Source: Brackiella oedipodis DSM 13743
GTDB lineage: Bacteria; Pseudomonadota; Gammaproteobacteria; Burkholderiales; Burkholderiaceae_B
Length of the DNA stretch: 64,000 nt
Assembly (NCBI RefSeq): GCF_000621025.1
Contig: NZ_JHZJ01000011.1
Span: forward strand, 1 to 64,000
Direction of reading: 5' to 3'
Part shown: one piece after another, positions 57,411 to 64,000 of the stretch
Numbering within the stretch: the first letter of the stretch is position 1
Layout of the letters: every line of letters begins with the position of its first letter
Notes under the pieces: generated by a model
Database searches by the model: none
Told to the model about the DNA's origin: nothing
Seen by the model: only the letters and a program-made list of their open reading frames with translations
Translations under genes and position numbers: made by a program

Positions 57411-57449
57411 AAAAAAGACCGATTTATAAAGCATAAATCGGTCTTTTTG
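57411..57449. terminator. Bidirectional terminator between DUF1840 gene and leuA
   Basis: Stem AAAAAGACCGATTTAT / ATAAATCGGTCTTTTT with a 5-base loop. Convergent genes share it. Confidence 0.92.
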
Positions 57450-57469
57450 TATCTCGGGTTGTAACTCGC

Positions 57470-59161
57470 TTAGGCCGCTTTGCGACTGGCTTGGTCTAAA
57501 GCAATGTGGCGATTGACGGCGCTGAGTACCGCCAAGAAGGAGGCCGTTACAATATCCTTATGAATACCGACGCCAAAGCCCGTGGCCGAGTCATTGAGGC
57601 GTAATTCCACATAACATGCGGCTTGGGTTTTTTCGCTACCCCCAATGGCATGCTCATGGTAATCCATAAATTGCAATGGTAAGTTGAGGGCATTCACAAA
57701 GGCCGCAATAGCACCGTTACCATGGCCTTTGACCACTTGAACTTGACCATCTTTTTCGACTTTGGCTTGAATAGAGAAGTTGTCCTCGTTATCGGCATCT
57801 TCGCGACTGATAATTTGGTGACTGATAAGACGCCATGGTGTGTGGCGATCCAAATATTCAGCCTTAAAGATATCAAAGACTTGGTTGGCGACGACTTCTT
57901 GACCGGTCTCATCCGTCACACGTTGGATAGCGCGACTAAATTCAATTTGTAAGCGACGAGGCAAGTTCAAACCATGCTCTTGTTCGAGCAGATAAGAGAC
58001 ACCGCCTTTGCCGGATTGACTATTGACACGAATAATCGCATCATAGCTACGTCCCACATCAGCAGGATCAATAGGTAAATAAGGCACTTCCCAGACGGCG
58101 TCGGCTTTTTGTTGCGCCATGCCTTTTTTGATGGCATCTTGGTGTGAACCCGAAAAGGCTGTAAAGACCAAATCACCCGCATAAGGATGACGCGGATGCA
58201 CCGGTAATTGGTTGCAGTATTCGGCCGTGAGGCGAACCGCATCAATATCAGAAAAATCCAATCCTGGATTAATGCCCTGACAATAAAGGTTAAGAGCAAG
58301 GGTGACCAAGCATACATTACCCGTGCGTTCACCACTAGCAAACAAGCAACCTTCGACCCTATCGGCGCCGGCCATTTGTGCTAATTCTGCAGCCGCCACG
58401 GCGGTACCACGGTCATTATGCGGATGCACACTGACAATACACGCCTCGCGGTTTTCGACATGGTTACAGAAATATTCGATTTGGTCAGCGTAGAGATTTG
58501 GCGTGGTTGATTCGATGGTCGCTGGCAAATTAAAGACGATTTTTTTGTCTGGGCTGGCACCATAGGTGCGGCCAACGGCATTGCAGACTTCAACGGCAAA
58601 TTCAGGCTCAGTGGTACTGAAGACCTCTGGGGAGTACTCATAGCGCCATTGCGTTTGTGGATACTGCTCCATGGCTTGCATGACCATTTTGGTTCCCGCA
58701 ATCGCTAAATCCCGAATCTGCTCCTTAGACATATTAAAGACAATCTTACGGAAAGAAGGCGCGCAGGCATTGTAAAGGTGGATCATGGCTTGTTTAGCAC
58801 CGGAGGCGGCTTGCGCCGTACGTTCAATCAAATCCTGGCGCGATTGTGTCAAAACAATAATGGTGACATCATCTGGAATAAGGTGATCATCAATGAGACG
58901 GCGTACAAAGTCATAGTCCGTTTGTGAGGCTGAAGGGAAACCGACTTCGATTTCTTTGAAGCCGATTTCACAGAGCTTTTTAAAAAACTTGAGTTTACGC
59001 TCCACGCTCATCGGTTCAATCAAAGATTGGTTACCGTCACGCAAATCCGTACTCATCCAGATCGGCGGATGGGTGATGGACTTGGAGGGCCACGTTCTTT
59101 GAGAAAAATCACCATTAAAAGGTTTAAACGGCACGTATTTTGAGGCTGGATTGCTAAGCAT
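57470..59161 (-). CDS. leuA: 2-isopropylmalate synthase (long form)
   Basis: First committed step of leucine synthesis: acetyl-CoA plus 2-ketoisovalerate to 2-isopropylmalate. 563 residues of the LeuA type 2 family ([26 protein letters not shown]). The metal-binding [37 protein letters not shown] is intact, and a C-terminal leucine-feedback domain is present. It stands alone, without leuBCD. A leucine-rich leader peptide lies 170-400 bases upstream. Confidence 0.97.
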   Translation of the reverse strand: MLSNPASKYVPFKPFNGDFSQRTWPSKSITHPPIWMSTDLRDGNQSLIEPMSVERKLKFFKKLCEIGFKEIEVGFPSASQTDYDFVRRLIDDHLIPDDVTIIVLTQSRQDLIERTAQAASGAKQAMIHLYNACAPSFRKIVFNMSKEQIRDLAIAGTKMVMQAMEQYPQTQWRYEYSPEVFSTTEPEFAVEVCNAVGRTYGASPDKKIVFNLPATIESTTPNLYADQIEYFCNHVENREACIVSVHPHNDRGTAVAAAELAQMAGADRVEGCLFASGERTGNVCLVTLALNLYCQGINPGLDFSDIDAVRLTAEYCNQLPVHPRHPYAGDLVFTAFSGSHQDAIKKGMAQQKADAVWEVPYLPIDPADVGRSYDAIIRVNSQSGKGGVSYLLEQEHGLNLPRRLQIEFSRAIQRVTDETGQEVVANQVFDIFKAEYLDRHTPWRLISHQIISREDADNEDNFSIQAKVEKDGQVQVVKGHGNGAIAAFVNALNLPLQFMDYHEHAIGGSEKTQAACYVELRLNDSATGFGVGIHKDIVTASFLAVLSAVNRHIALDQASRKAA

Positions 59162-59237
59162 AGGACACCTGTGTTTGAGTTAATTTATTAGTAAAAAAGG
59201 CAATACAAGTGGTTCTTGGGCAGTCTTGAGGAATGCT

Positions 59238-59324
59238 AAAAAAGGAGCTTGGAGAACCGTGGTGGCAAAAATCAGTATGTGGTTAGGTAGAACCAAACTA
59301 TTTGAATGGTTACCAAGCGCCACC
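59238..59324 (-). promoter_or_regulatory. Possible leuA attenuator structures
   Basis: On the minus strand GCTTGG (59313-59318) can pair with CCAAGC (59247-59252) just before TTTTTT (59238-59243), a terminator-like arrangement with a 60-base loop. The adjacent GGTGGC (59319-59324) can pair with GCCACC (59261-59266). The two pairings cross, so they exclude each other. The stems are short, so this is tentative. Confidence 0.35.
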
Positions 59325-59329
59325 GAGCT

Positions 59330-59569
59330 CTAGGCCTGATAACCGATCGCTAAAAGAGATAGCAGAGATAGCAGTGACAGCAAAGCAGGCACAAACAGGG
59401 TTTGTGTGTCTGCGTGATTAGCGAAGTGAGATGGTAGATGAGAATAAGAAGAGCGCTGTGCAGGCATGTGAGCCATGGACACCATAAACACGCGAGAGCA
59501 AACACCTCGTGCTTGCTTAGGGCAAGCGACTAATGTCTTGTGAGAATGGGATAAAGTGTTTGTCTTCAT
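59330..59569 (-). CDS. Leucine-rich leader peptide upstream of leuA (candidate leuL)
   Basis: A minus-strand frame of up to 79 codons that ends, 17 codons before its stop, in TTG CTG TCA CTG CTA TCT CTG CTA TCT CTT TTA: 8 Leu in 11 codons (59351-59383), using the rarer CTA and CTT. It stops 168 bases before leuA. Such a Leu-codon run is the hallmark of translational-pausing attenuators. The true start may be any of the internal ATGs (for example in MPAQRSS), because none has a strong ribosome binding site. Confidence 0.6.
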   Translation of the reverse strand: MKTNTLSHSHKTLVACPKQARGVCSRVFMVSMAHMPAQRSSYSHLPSHFANHADTQTLFVPALLSLLSLLSLLAIGYQA

Positions 59570-59653
59570 GGTTAACTATTATTAGCATGGAAAGGGGTAA
59601 TTGACAAGCGTTGAGCCTAAGTAATTACCCCTAGCAGCAACAACCATAAAGGT

Positions 59654-60343
59654 TTATTTGGGCGCCTGTTCATCACTCGCGCTGATGATCGGGGTAGGTG
59701 GCTCTTCAGCTGTACTGGCAGGTTCGAGACTACGATCACGTTCCCTGGCGCGATGACGTGGGGTTTTGAGCCAATCTTCTTGCTCTTGGATTTTGCTCAG
59801 ATGCAGGTGGCGACCTTGGCGTATTTCTTGGCGAGTGCGATAAAGGTCTTGGATAGAGATAGGATGGTGCCGATCAACCCAGACCCAATCTAAAACGGCA
59901 TGAGCCTGTACAGAGAGCTGCTGTAATAGCGGGCGCAAAGCGGTATTACTCGGGTATTGACGACTGACACTCTGTAGCATTTGCTTTAGGCTGGCACTGA
60001 TAATGTAATAAAACACCACGGTAAGAATAAGGACCACGCCCCACCATAAATAGGGGTTAATGTTATTCATAAAATCCGGCAAGGTGCTCTGATTGATTTT
60101 GGAGAAGACCACCGAAAAAAAAGATTGGTCTGAGGATGCTTGCCCCAGACGCGACCAATCGACGTGATCCCCAAAGGCAAAAATTTTGTTAACGAGATAT
60201 AACCAAAGGACAAAAAGCACAAGCAATAACAGACCCGTCAGGATTAGCGTCTTGCGGCTATGACGCAAGATAAACTGCTGTAAAAGCTTGAGATCTTGGC
60301 GTTGCTGATCGGGATTTTGAGCGGTCTTAGAATAGGCAGACAT
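59654..60343 (-). CDS. Membrane protein of unknown function, 229 residues
   Basis: Not recognised as a named gene. Two clear membrane spans (about residues 33-54 and 98-120 from the ATG at 60343) are followed by a long cytoplasmic tail. The segment between them and the tail LQQLSVQAHAVLDWVWVDRHHPISIQDLYRTRQEIRQGRH is weakly reminiscent of DUF4129-type proteins. The C-terminus is Pro/Glu-rich. The open frame has an ATG 39 bases upstream (60382); neither start has a convincing ribosome binding site. It is divergent from bfd. Confidence 0.65.
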   Translation of the reverse strand: MSAYSKTAQNPDQQRQDLKLLQQFILRHSRKTLILTGLLLLVLFVLWLYLVNKIFAFGDHVDWSRLGQASSDQSFFSVVFSKINQSTLPDFMNNINPYLWWGVVLILTVVFYYIISASLKQMLQSVSRQYPSNTALRPLLQQLSVQAHAVLDWVWVDRHHPISIQDLYRTRQEIRQGRHLHLSKIQEQEDWLKTPRHRARERDRSLEPASTAEEPPTPIISASDEQAPK

Positions 60344-60490
60344 ACGAAGAAAGATCAAAAAAAGGTTAAGTGAGCCGCGCACATGCGCTATATCAGTACC
60401 TGTGCGCCCACGCTAAGTGATTGATTTTAACCAAGAGTGTGGCAAAAAAGAACAGGTTTGTAAATAACCTTACTCCTGTGATAAGTATTA

Positions 60491-60519
60491 TTGACAACTT
60501 TTTAAAAGAAAGTGATAAT
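60491..60519 (+). promoter_or_regulatory. Sigma70 promoter of bfd
   Basis: -35 TTGACA (60491-60496), 17 bases, -10 GATAAT (60514-60519). The expected transcription start (about 60526) coincides with the bfd ATG at 60527, so the transcript may be leaderless or nearly so. Confidence 0.75.
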
Positions 60520-60526
60520 AATTCTT
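60514..60526 (+). promoter_or_regulatory. Fur-box-like sequence over the bfd -10
   Basis: GATAAT-A-ATTCTT matches the 6-1-6 Fur pattern GATAAT-N-ATTATC at 10 of 12 positions and overlaps the bfd promoter -10, a location suited to repression by Fe-Fur. Confidence 0.5.
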
Positions 60527-60745
60527 ATGTATATTTGTATTTGTAACGCCGTCACCGACAAAGCCATCAAAGAAGCGGTGGCCAAAGGCGTTTCTACTTT
60601 CGATGAATTACAAAACGAGCTAGGCGTGGGTAATTGCTGCGGCTGTTGCAAGCAATCGGCCCATGAGTACCTGCCTCAGCGCGGTGCTGGCGCCAGCGGT
60701 GGTTTTTCTAATTTAGTCAAAGTAGTTTCTATGCGTGCCGAATAG
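60527..60745 (+). CDS. bfd: Bacterioferritin-associated ferredoxin
   Basis: 72-residue 2Fe-2S ferredoxin that donates electrons to bacterioferritin for iron release. The cluster ligands are Cys4 and Cys6 (YICICN) and Cys38 and Cys41 in GNCCGCCK. The ATG at 60527 aligns with the family start; the open frame runs 15 bases further upstream through the -10 box, so those codons cannot be used. bfr follows 300 bases downstream on the same strand. Confidence 0.95.
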   Translation: MYICICNAVTDKAIKEAVAKGVSTFDELQNELGVGNCCGCCKQSAHEYLPQRGAGASGGFSNLVKVVSMRAE

Positions 60746-60765
60746 GCTTTCTCATCAGTCATTAT

Positions 60766-60801
60766 CAGCGCTTTGCTTAGAGCTCAGCGCTCGGCTTTTT
60801 T
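60766..60801 (+). terminator. Probable terminator of bfd
   Basis: Self-complementary AGCGCT (60767-60772 and 60786-60791) forms a stem followed by CGGC and six T. The stem is short. Confidence 0.45.
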
Positions 60802-60918
60802 GCACCTTTTTTCTTGTCCTTTTGCCCGCTCTGAGGCTACCTTTCATTCCTCTCTGCCACCCTTGATCGCAGCATTTTTTAACAGCTCAAACCTACCCCT
60901 AAGTCATTGAATCTTAAT

Positions 60919-60931
60919 GATATTCCTTATC
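60919..60931 (+). promoter_or_regulatory. Fur-box-like sequence upstream of bfr
   Basis: GATATT-C-CTTATC matches GATAAT-N-ATTATC at 10 of 12 positions. It lies 69 bases upstream of a -10 TATAAT (61000-61005) and 116 bases from bfr. Confidence 0.45.
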
Positions 60932-61046
60932 AATTGTATTCAGAATTACTACCTGCATACATACGACCTGAACGAGGTTTTGTAAGTAAGTGGTTTTGCT
61001 ATAATCGTGGTGTAGATTATTACCCTATCATTAAAGAGGGACGATT

Positions 61047-61526
61047 ATGAAAGCAGATAAAGATGTTAATAAACAACTAAATATTCAACTCACTAAAACC
61101 TTAACAGCGATCAACCAGTACTTTTTGCATGCTCGCATCCTAAAACACTGGGGATTTGGCGAACTCAACGAACATGAGTACAAAAAATCCATTCGCGACA
61201 TGAAAGATTCGGATATTTTGATTCAACGAATTTTATTACTCGAAGGTTTACCTAATCTTCAAGATATCAATAAAGTTCGTGTGGGCGAAGATATTCCAGA
61301 AATCATCTCCTGTGATTTAAGCCTCGAGCAAGAGCGTCATACGGGCTTAGTCGAAGCCATCGCTCACTGTGAAGAGGTTGGTGATTATGTGAGTCGTGAT
61401 ATTCTAAATCACTTGCTCGACGAAAACGAAGAGCAAATTGACTGGCTTGAAACTCAGCTCGAACTTATCGATAGCATGGGTCTAGAGAAATACAGTCAAT
61501 CACAAATGGAAATTGAAACGGAATAA
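61047..61526 (+). CDS. bfr: Bacterioferritin with degenerate ferroxidase centre (heme-binding type)
   Basis: 159-residue ferritin-fold protein collinear with E. coli Bfr without gaps (AINQYFLHAR, LLLEGLPNLQDI, DYVSRD, IDWLETQLELI). The heme ligand Met52 is kept. The dinuclear iron ligands are mostly lost: position 18 is Thr (Glu in E. coli), 51 Asp (Glu), 54 Asp (His), 127 Asn (Glu), 130 Gln (His); only Glu94 remains. It therefore resembles the heme-binding subunit of two-subunit bacterioferritins, which co-assemble with a ferroxidase-active partner. That partner is not in this window. AGAGGGA precedes the ATG. Bfd lies upstream. Confidence 0.93.
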   Translation: MKADKDVNKQLNIQLTKTLTAINQYFLHARILKHWGFGELNEHEYKKSIRDMKDSDILIQRILLLEGLPNLQDINKVRVGEDIPEIISCDLSLEQERHTGLVEAIAHCEEVGDYVSRDILNHLLDENEEQIDWLETQLELIDSMGLEKYSQSQMEIETE

Positions 61527-61888
61527 GGCCTTAGACCTTATCGGTCATAATGACGTTTGTGTACGAGCCCGAATAAGCGTTACGTTTATTCGGGCTTTTT
61601 TTAGCTTAGCCAGAAAGGGTAGTTTGCTAAGATTGAGGTGGACTTAAACCGTCAATAGGGCGCCTCATAATGCGGCGATACCTTCAAAGATATACACCTT
61701 TGTTTACAAAAAAACGATTTTAATTCAAAACCTTAGAGGCTATTAAGTTGTATAATGGTAATACATGCTAATACGGTGAGTGCAGCGTTTAAGGGTATAA
61801 CGATTCGCTGTGAAGTATATTTCTGCAGATATCTGCTCTGCGATCCTTGCCGTATTTATTTTTAATTCTTTTCTTCTAGGAGATTGCT
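61527..61888. other. Intergenic region between bfr and the His-rich gene
   Basis: 362 bases containing the bfr terminator, then an AT-rich stretch with a TTGTATAATGGTAATAC segment near 61748 that is only loosely like a Zur-type palindrome. The promoter of the His-rich gene must lie here but I cannot place it. No other gene is visible. Confidence 0.55.
61566..61602 (+). terminator. Terminator of bfr
   Basis: Stem AGCCCGAATAA / TTATTCGGGCT with a 9-base loop and seven or more T. Confidence 0.92.
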
Positions 61889-62257
61889 ATGACAGATTGC
61901 AAACAAACTCATCACCAACAACATGATCACGAACATGGTCCTGATTGCGGTCATGTGGCTGTCGTTCACGACGGACATGTTGACTATTTGCATGATGGTC
62001 ATTTACACCATCCACATGGTGATCACGTCGATGAGCACGTTATTGAAGTATCCGAGACCAATCCTGACCAATGCACACCAGAGCATGCTTGCAATGGTCA
62101 CGAAAAAGGTCACGTCCATGGCCCAGATTGCGGCCACGAAGCGGTACCACACGGTGATCATGTCGACTATTTAGTCGATGGTCATTTACATCACCCTCAT
62201 GGCGACCATTGTGATGATCATGGCCCTGTTGAATTAGCCAACAAAAAAGAATCTTAA
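61889..62257 (+). CDS. Histidine-rich metal-binding repeat protein
   Basis: 122 residues, 28 of them His and 6 Cys. Two 37-residue repeats (14-50 and 75-111) share 29 identical positions and read H-x-HGPDCGH...HVDYL-x-DGHLHHPHGDH. They are joined by a linker with a CTPEHAC motif. It is acidic and cytosolic (no signal peptide). Composition argues for binding of Zn, Ni, Co or Cu as a store or chaperone. I recall similar small proteins in Burkholderiales but know of no assigned function. AGGAG precedes the ATG. Own terminator. Confidence 0.85.
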   Translation: MTDCKQTHHQQHDHEHGPDCGHVAVVHDGHVDYLHDGHLHHPHGDHVDEHVIEVSETNPDQCTPEHACNGHEKGHVHGPDCGHEAVPHGDHVDYLVDGHLHHPHGDHCDDHGPVELANKKES

Positions 62258-62274
62258 GAGTTTCTGTAAGATAC

Positions 62275-62307
62275 AAAGGCTACAAACTTAGGTTTGTAGC
62301 CTTTTTT
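62275..62307 (+). terminator. Terminator of the His-rich gene
   Basis: Stem AAAGGCTACAAAC / GTTTGTAGCC with a 4-base loop and six T. Confidence 0.92.
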
Positions 62308-62365
62308 GTGTATAAATCATACGAAGCCAAGGCGGCATACAAGAGCTCTATTCAATAGACACAAA

Positions 62366-62400
62366 AAAAGCCCGAATAATATGAGATTATTCGGGCTTTT
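62366..62400 (-). terminator. Terminator of tRNA-Gly(GCC)
   Basis: 15-bp perfect stem AAAAGCCCGAATAAT / ATTATTCGGGCTTTT with a 5-base loop; leftward T run. The stem core equals that of the bfr terminator 800 bases away. Confidence 0.9.
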
Positions 62401-62406
62401 GAAATT

Positions 62407-62482
62407 TGGAGCGGGAAACGAGTCTCGAACTCGCGACCTCAACCTTGGCAAGGTTGCGCTCTACCAACTGAGCTATTCCCGC
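62407..62482 (-). tRNA. tRNA-Gly (anticodon GCC)
   Basis: Minus strand: acceptor stem GCGGGAA/TTCCCGC, D arm AGCTCAGTTGGTAGAGC, anticodon loop TTGCCAA (anticodon GCC), T arm GAGTTCGAGACTC, encoded CCA (62407-62409). Confidence 0.97.
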
Positions 62483-62508
62483 AGTTAAGTAAATAACTAT
62501 ACACTAAT

Positions 62509-63072
62509 TTATTGGGCAGGGCAATCATTTATTTGGCCCCAAGCGTTATTTGCCCCACAATATTGCTGACGAGTGTTGCGAATACACGACGGTCGGCTAT
62601 TAAAGTCCAGGCGTCGGCAAGCGGCCATTTTTTGTTGGAACTCCCCTTGCCAAGCTGCACCCGCAGAACTAGTAGCCGTCGTATTATTTCTTTGCAACGG
62701 TCGATAGTTAGCGCTAGCACCCGTATCACCCTCAGTGACGGTATAGGCGCCGGCGTTATTGGCGCTGTTATTTTTTTCGCCAGTTTCTGCATTTTTCTCG
62801 GATTGTTTAACGCTATTGCTATCAATCTTCCAGTTGACAGCTTGATGTTCTGGAGGTACGCCTTGAGAGCCATTGAGTAGCGGTTGCTGTGGCTGATTCA
62901 TGACGGGACGCCCTTGCGCATCGACTTGGGGTTCGGGATCCAAGATGGCGGTATTGGGAATGTTGGCTTGATCTGGAACGTGATCAATCAACCAGTCACC
63001 TGCTTTGAGACCAATCGTGGTGGCAATCGCCGCAAAAATCAAAAGAGAAAAAATTAATAAACGCCAAGACAT
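62509..63072 (-). CDS. Hypothetical membrane-anchored protein with four C-terminal cysteines
   Basis: 187 residues, not recognised. One N-terminal membrane span (about 4-22) without an obvious cleavage site suggests an inner-membrane anchor with a periplasmic body. The middle (40-130) is Gln/Asn/Pro-rich and likely disordered. The C-terminal 40 residues contain four Cys (CRRLDF, SCIRN, YCGA, DCPAQ), probably two disulfides. It lies between prfC and tRNA-Gly on the minus strand, 48 bases after prfC. Confidence 0.75.
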   Translation of the reverse strand: MSWRLLIFSLLIFAAIATTIGLKAGDWLIDHVPDQANIPNTAILDPEPQVDAQGRPVMNQPQQPLLNGSQGVPPEHQAVNWKIDSNSVKQSEKNAETGEKNNSANNAGAYTVTEGDTGASANYRPLQRNNTTATSSAGAAWQGEFQQKMAACRRLDFNSRPSCIRNTRQQYCGANNAWGQINDCPAQ

Positions 63073-63120
63073 ATGGGTTCCTTTTAGGACATATAGGGTG
63101 ATTTTACTCGGTTTATAAGT

Positions 63121-64000
63121 TTATTGCGTTTGCGAAAATACCTGACCACTATGCTCGCGCATCATATGGAACTCTATGGCTGGATTCAGATCTTGAGCAA
63201 CCCGTAATTGCGCCGGTGAACTCACTAAAAATGCGGGCGCATTGACCACATCGTAAGCAATATGTTGGCTATTGCTTTGCATGAATTTTTTGAGCGCGAC
63301 GGGATCATCGCTGGTAAACCAACGAGCCATATTGTAACGACTTGGACGCAAAATCGCATCTACGTTGTATTCGGTTTTCAGGCGATGTGCTACCACTTCA
63401 AATTGCAACTGTCCCACAGCTCCTAAGAGCAAAGCACTGCCGATTTCGGGACGGAAGACCTGAATGGCACCTTCCTCACCGAGTTGGGTCAGGCCCGTGC
63501 GTAATTGTTTACTACGCAGTGGATCTTTGACTTCGACTTCGCGGAATAATTCGGGCGCAAAAAAAGGTAAACCCGTAAAGTGCAGGGTCTCGCCTTCGGT
63601 GAGTACATCGCCTAAATGTAAGACTCCATGGTTGGGAATACCGATCACGTCGCCCGCATAGGCTTCATCGAGAATGTCGCGGCGCTGCGACAAAAACGAA
63701 ACCACATTACTGCTGCGTAATTCTTTACCAGTGCGCACGATCTTAAGACGCATACCGCGCTCAAAACGTCCTGAGCTCACGCGCACAAAGGCTACACGGT
63801 CGCGGTGCGCAGGATCCATATTGGCTTGTACCTTAAAGACGACCCCTGTGAATTTATTTTCATCGGGCTCAACTAAGCGTTCAAGTGCTTGCCGTGGGCT
63901 TGGTGCTGGCGCCCATTGAACCAAGGTTTCTAGCACTTCTTGCACACCAAAGTTATTGACCGCAGAGCCAAAGAAAATCGGTGTTTGCTCTCCCGCCAGA
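63121..64000 (-). CDS. prfC: Peptide chain release factor 3, C-terminal part (runs off window)
   Basis: GTPase that recycles RF1 and RF2 from the ribosome. The fragment enters from the window edge with AGEQTPIFFGSAVNNFGVQEVLE, typical of the end of the RF3 G domain, and continues through domain II (FKVQANMDPAHRDRVAFVRVSSG) and domain III to the stop at 63121. The coding frame continues beyond base 64000, so the internal Met at 63945 is not the start. Confidence 0.96.
   Translation of the reverse strand, partial: LAGEQTPIFFGSAVNNFGVQEVLETLVQWAPAPSPRQALERLVEPDENKFTGVVFKVQANMDPAHRDRVAFVRVSSGRFERGMRLKIVRTGKELRSSNVVSFLSQRRDILDEAYAGDVIGIPNHGVLHLGDVLTEGETLHFTGLPFFAPELFREVEVKDPLRSKQLRTGLTQLGEEGAIQVFRPEIGSALLLGAVGQLQFEVVAHRLKTEYNVDAILRPSRYNMARWFTSDDPVALKKFMQSNSQHIAYDVVNAPAFLVSSPAQLRVAQDLNPAIEFHMMREHSGQVFSQTQ

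Noticed and set aside
62040-62276. Minus-strand frame opposite the His-rich gene
   Set aside because: Its repeats are only the antisense reading of the His-codon repeats; the plus frame has a strong AGGAG site and terminator.

Overview
The window reads as the replication-origin neighbourhood of a moderately low-GC betaproteobacterium, most likely Burkholderiales, family Alcaligenaceae. The family call is inferred from gene order and protein style, not from a database search. Supporting clues are the tRNA-Tyr/Gly/Thr-tuf block, a complete FtrABCD-type ferrous-iron system, a DUF1840 protein, a long-form LeuA and the rpmH-rnpA-yidD-yidC-mnmE / dnaA-dnaN-gyrB core.

Layout. 0-0.9 kb: tRNA-Tyr-Gly-Thr and the 5' part of tuf (minus strand). 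0.95-5.6 kb: the mnmG-rsmG-parA-parB operon. 5.6-11 kb: a polar amino-acid ABC importer, a glutathione S-transferase and bioB, punctuated by five perfect 16-bp parS palindromes, one of them the core of a 36-bp terminator-like palindrome. 11-15.3 kb: an aminotransferase, an alpha/beta hydrolase and a HIT protein, separated by long AT-rich gaps loaded with DnaA-box-like TTATGCACA/TTATACACA 9-mers and with three copies of a DnaA-box plus AT-rich repeat. 15.3-23.2 kb: mnmE, the ftrABCD iron operon, yidC, yidD, rnpA and rpmH, all leftward. 23.2-24.1 kb: the AT-rich rpmH-dnaA gap, the presumed oriC, where transcription diverges. 24.1-29.3 kb: dnaA-dnaN-gyrB, rightward.

29.5-50 kb is a metabolic and accessory stretch: amino-acid permease, an orphan protein behind a structured leader, nicotinamidase, gamma-glutamyltransferase, metallophosphoesterase, copper chaperone, SulP transporter, RluA-type pseudouridine synthase, a divergent UvrD-like helicase, ferredoxin-NADP reductase, a SET-domain protein, an orphan acetolactate synthase large subunit, thiolase, MBL hydrolase, LysE exporter, cystathionine beta-lyase, DsbA and a SPOR protein. 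50-64 kb: argS, a 1636-residue Sec-exported RHS protein ending in a DUF2235 (Tle-like) lipase domain, DUF1840, leuA behind a leucine-rich leader peptide, a membrane protein, bfd and a bacterioferritin whose ferroxidase centre is degenerate, a His-rich repeat protein, tRNA-Gly and the 3' part of prfC.

Two themes stand out. First, chromosome maintenance: ParB, five parS sites, a probable oriC, and a separate DnaA-box-rich repeat region 9-13 kb to its left. Second, iron handling: FtrABCD, Bfd and Bfr, each preceded by a Fur-box-like sequence of varying quality. The best candidates for undescribed biology are the DnaA-box repeat region, the RHS-DUF2235 protein with no visible immunity gene, the ferroxidase-less Bfr and the parS-terminator chimera.
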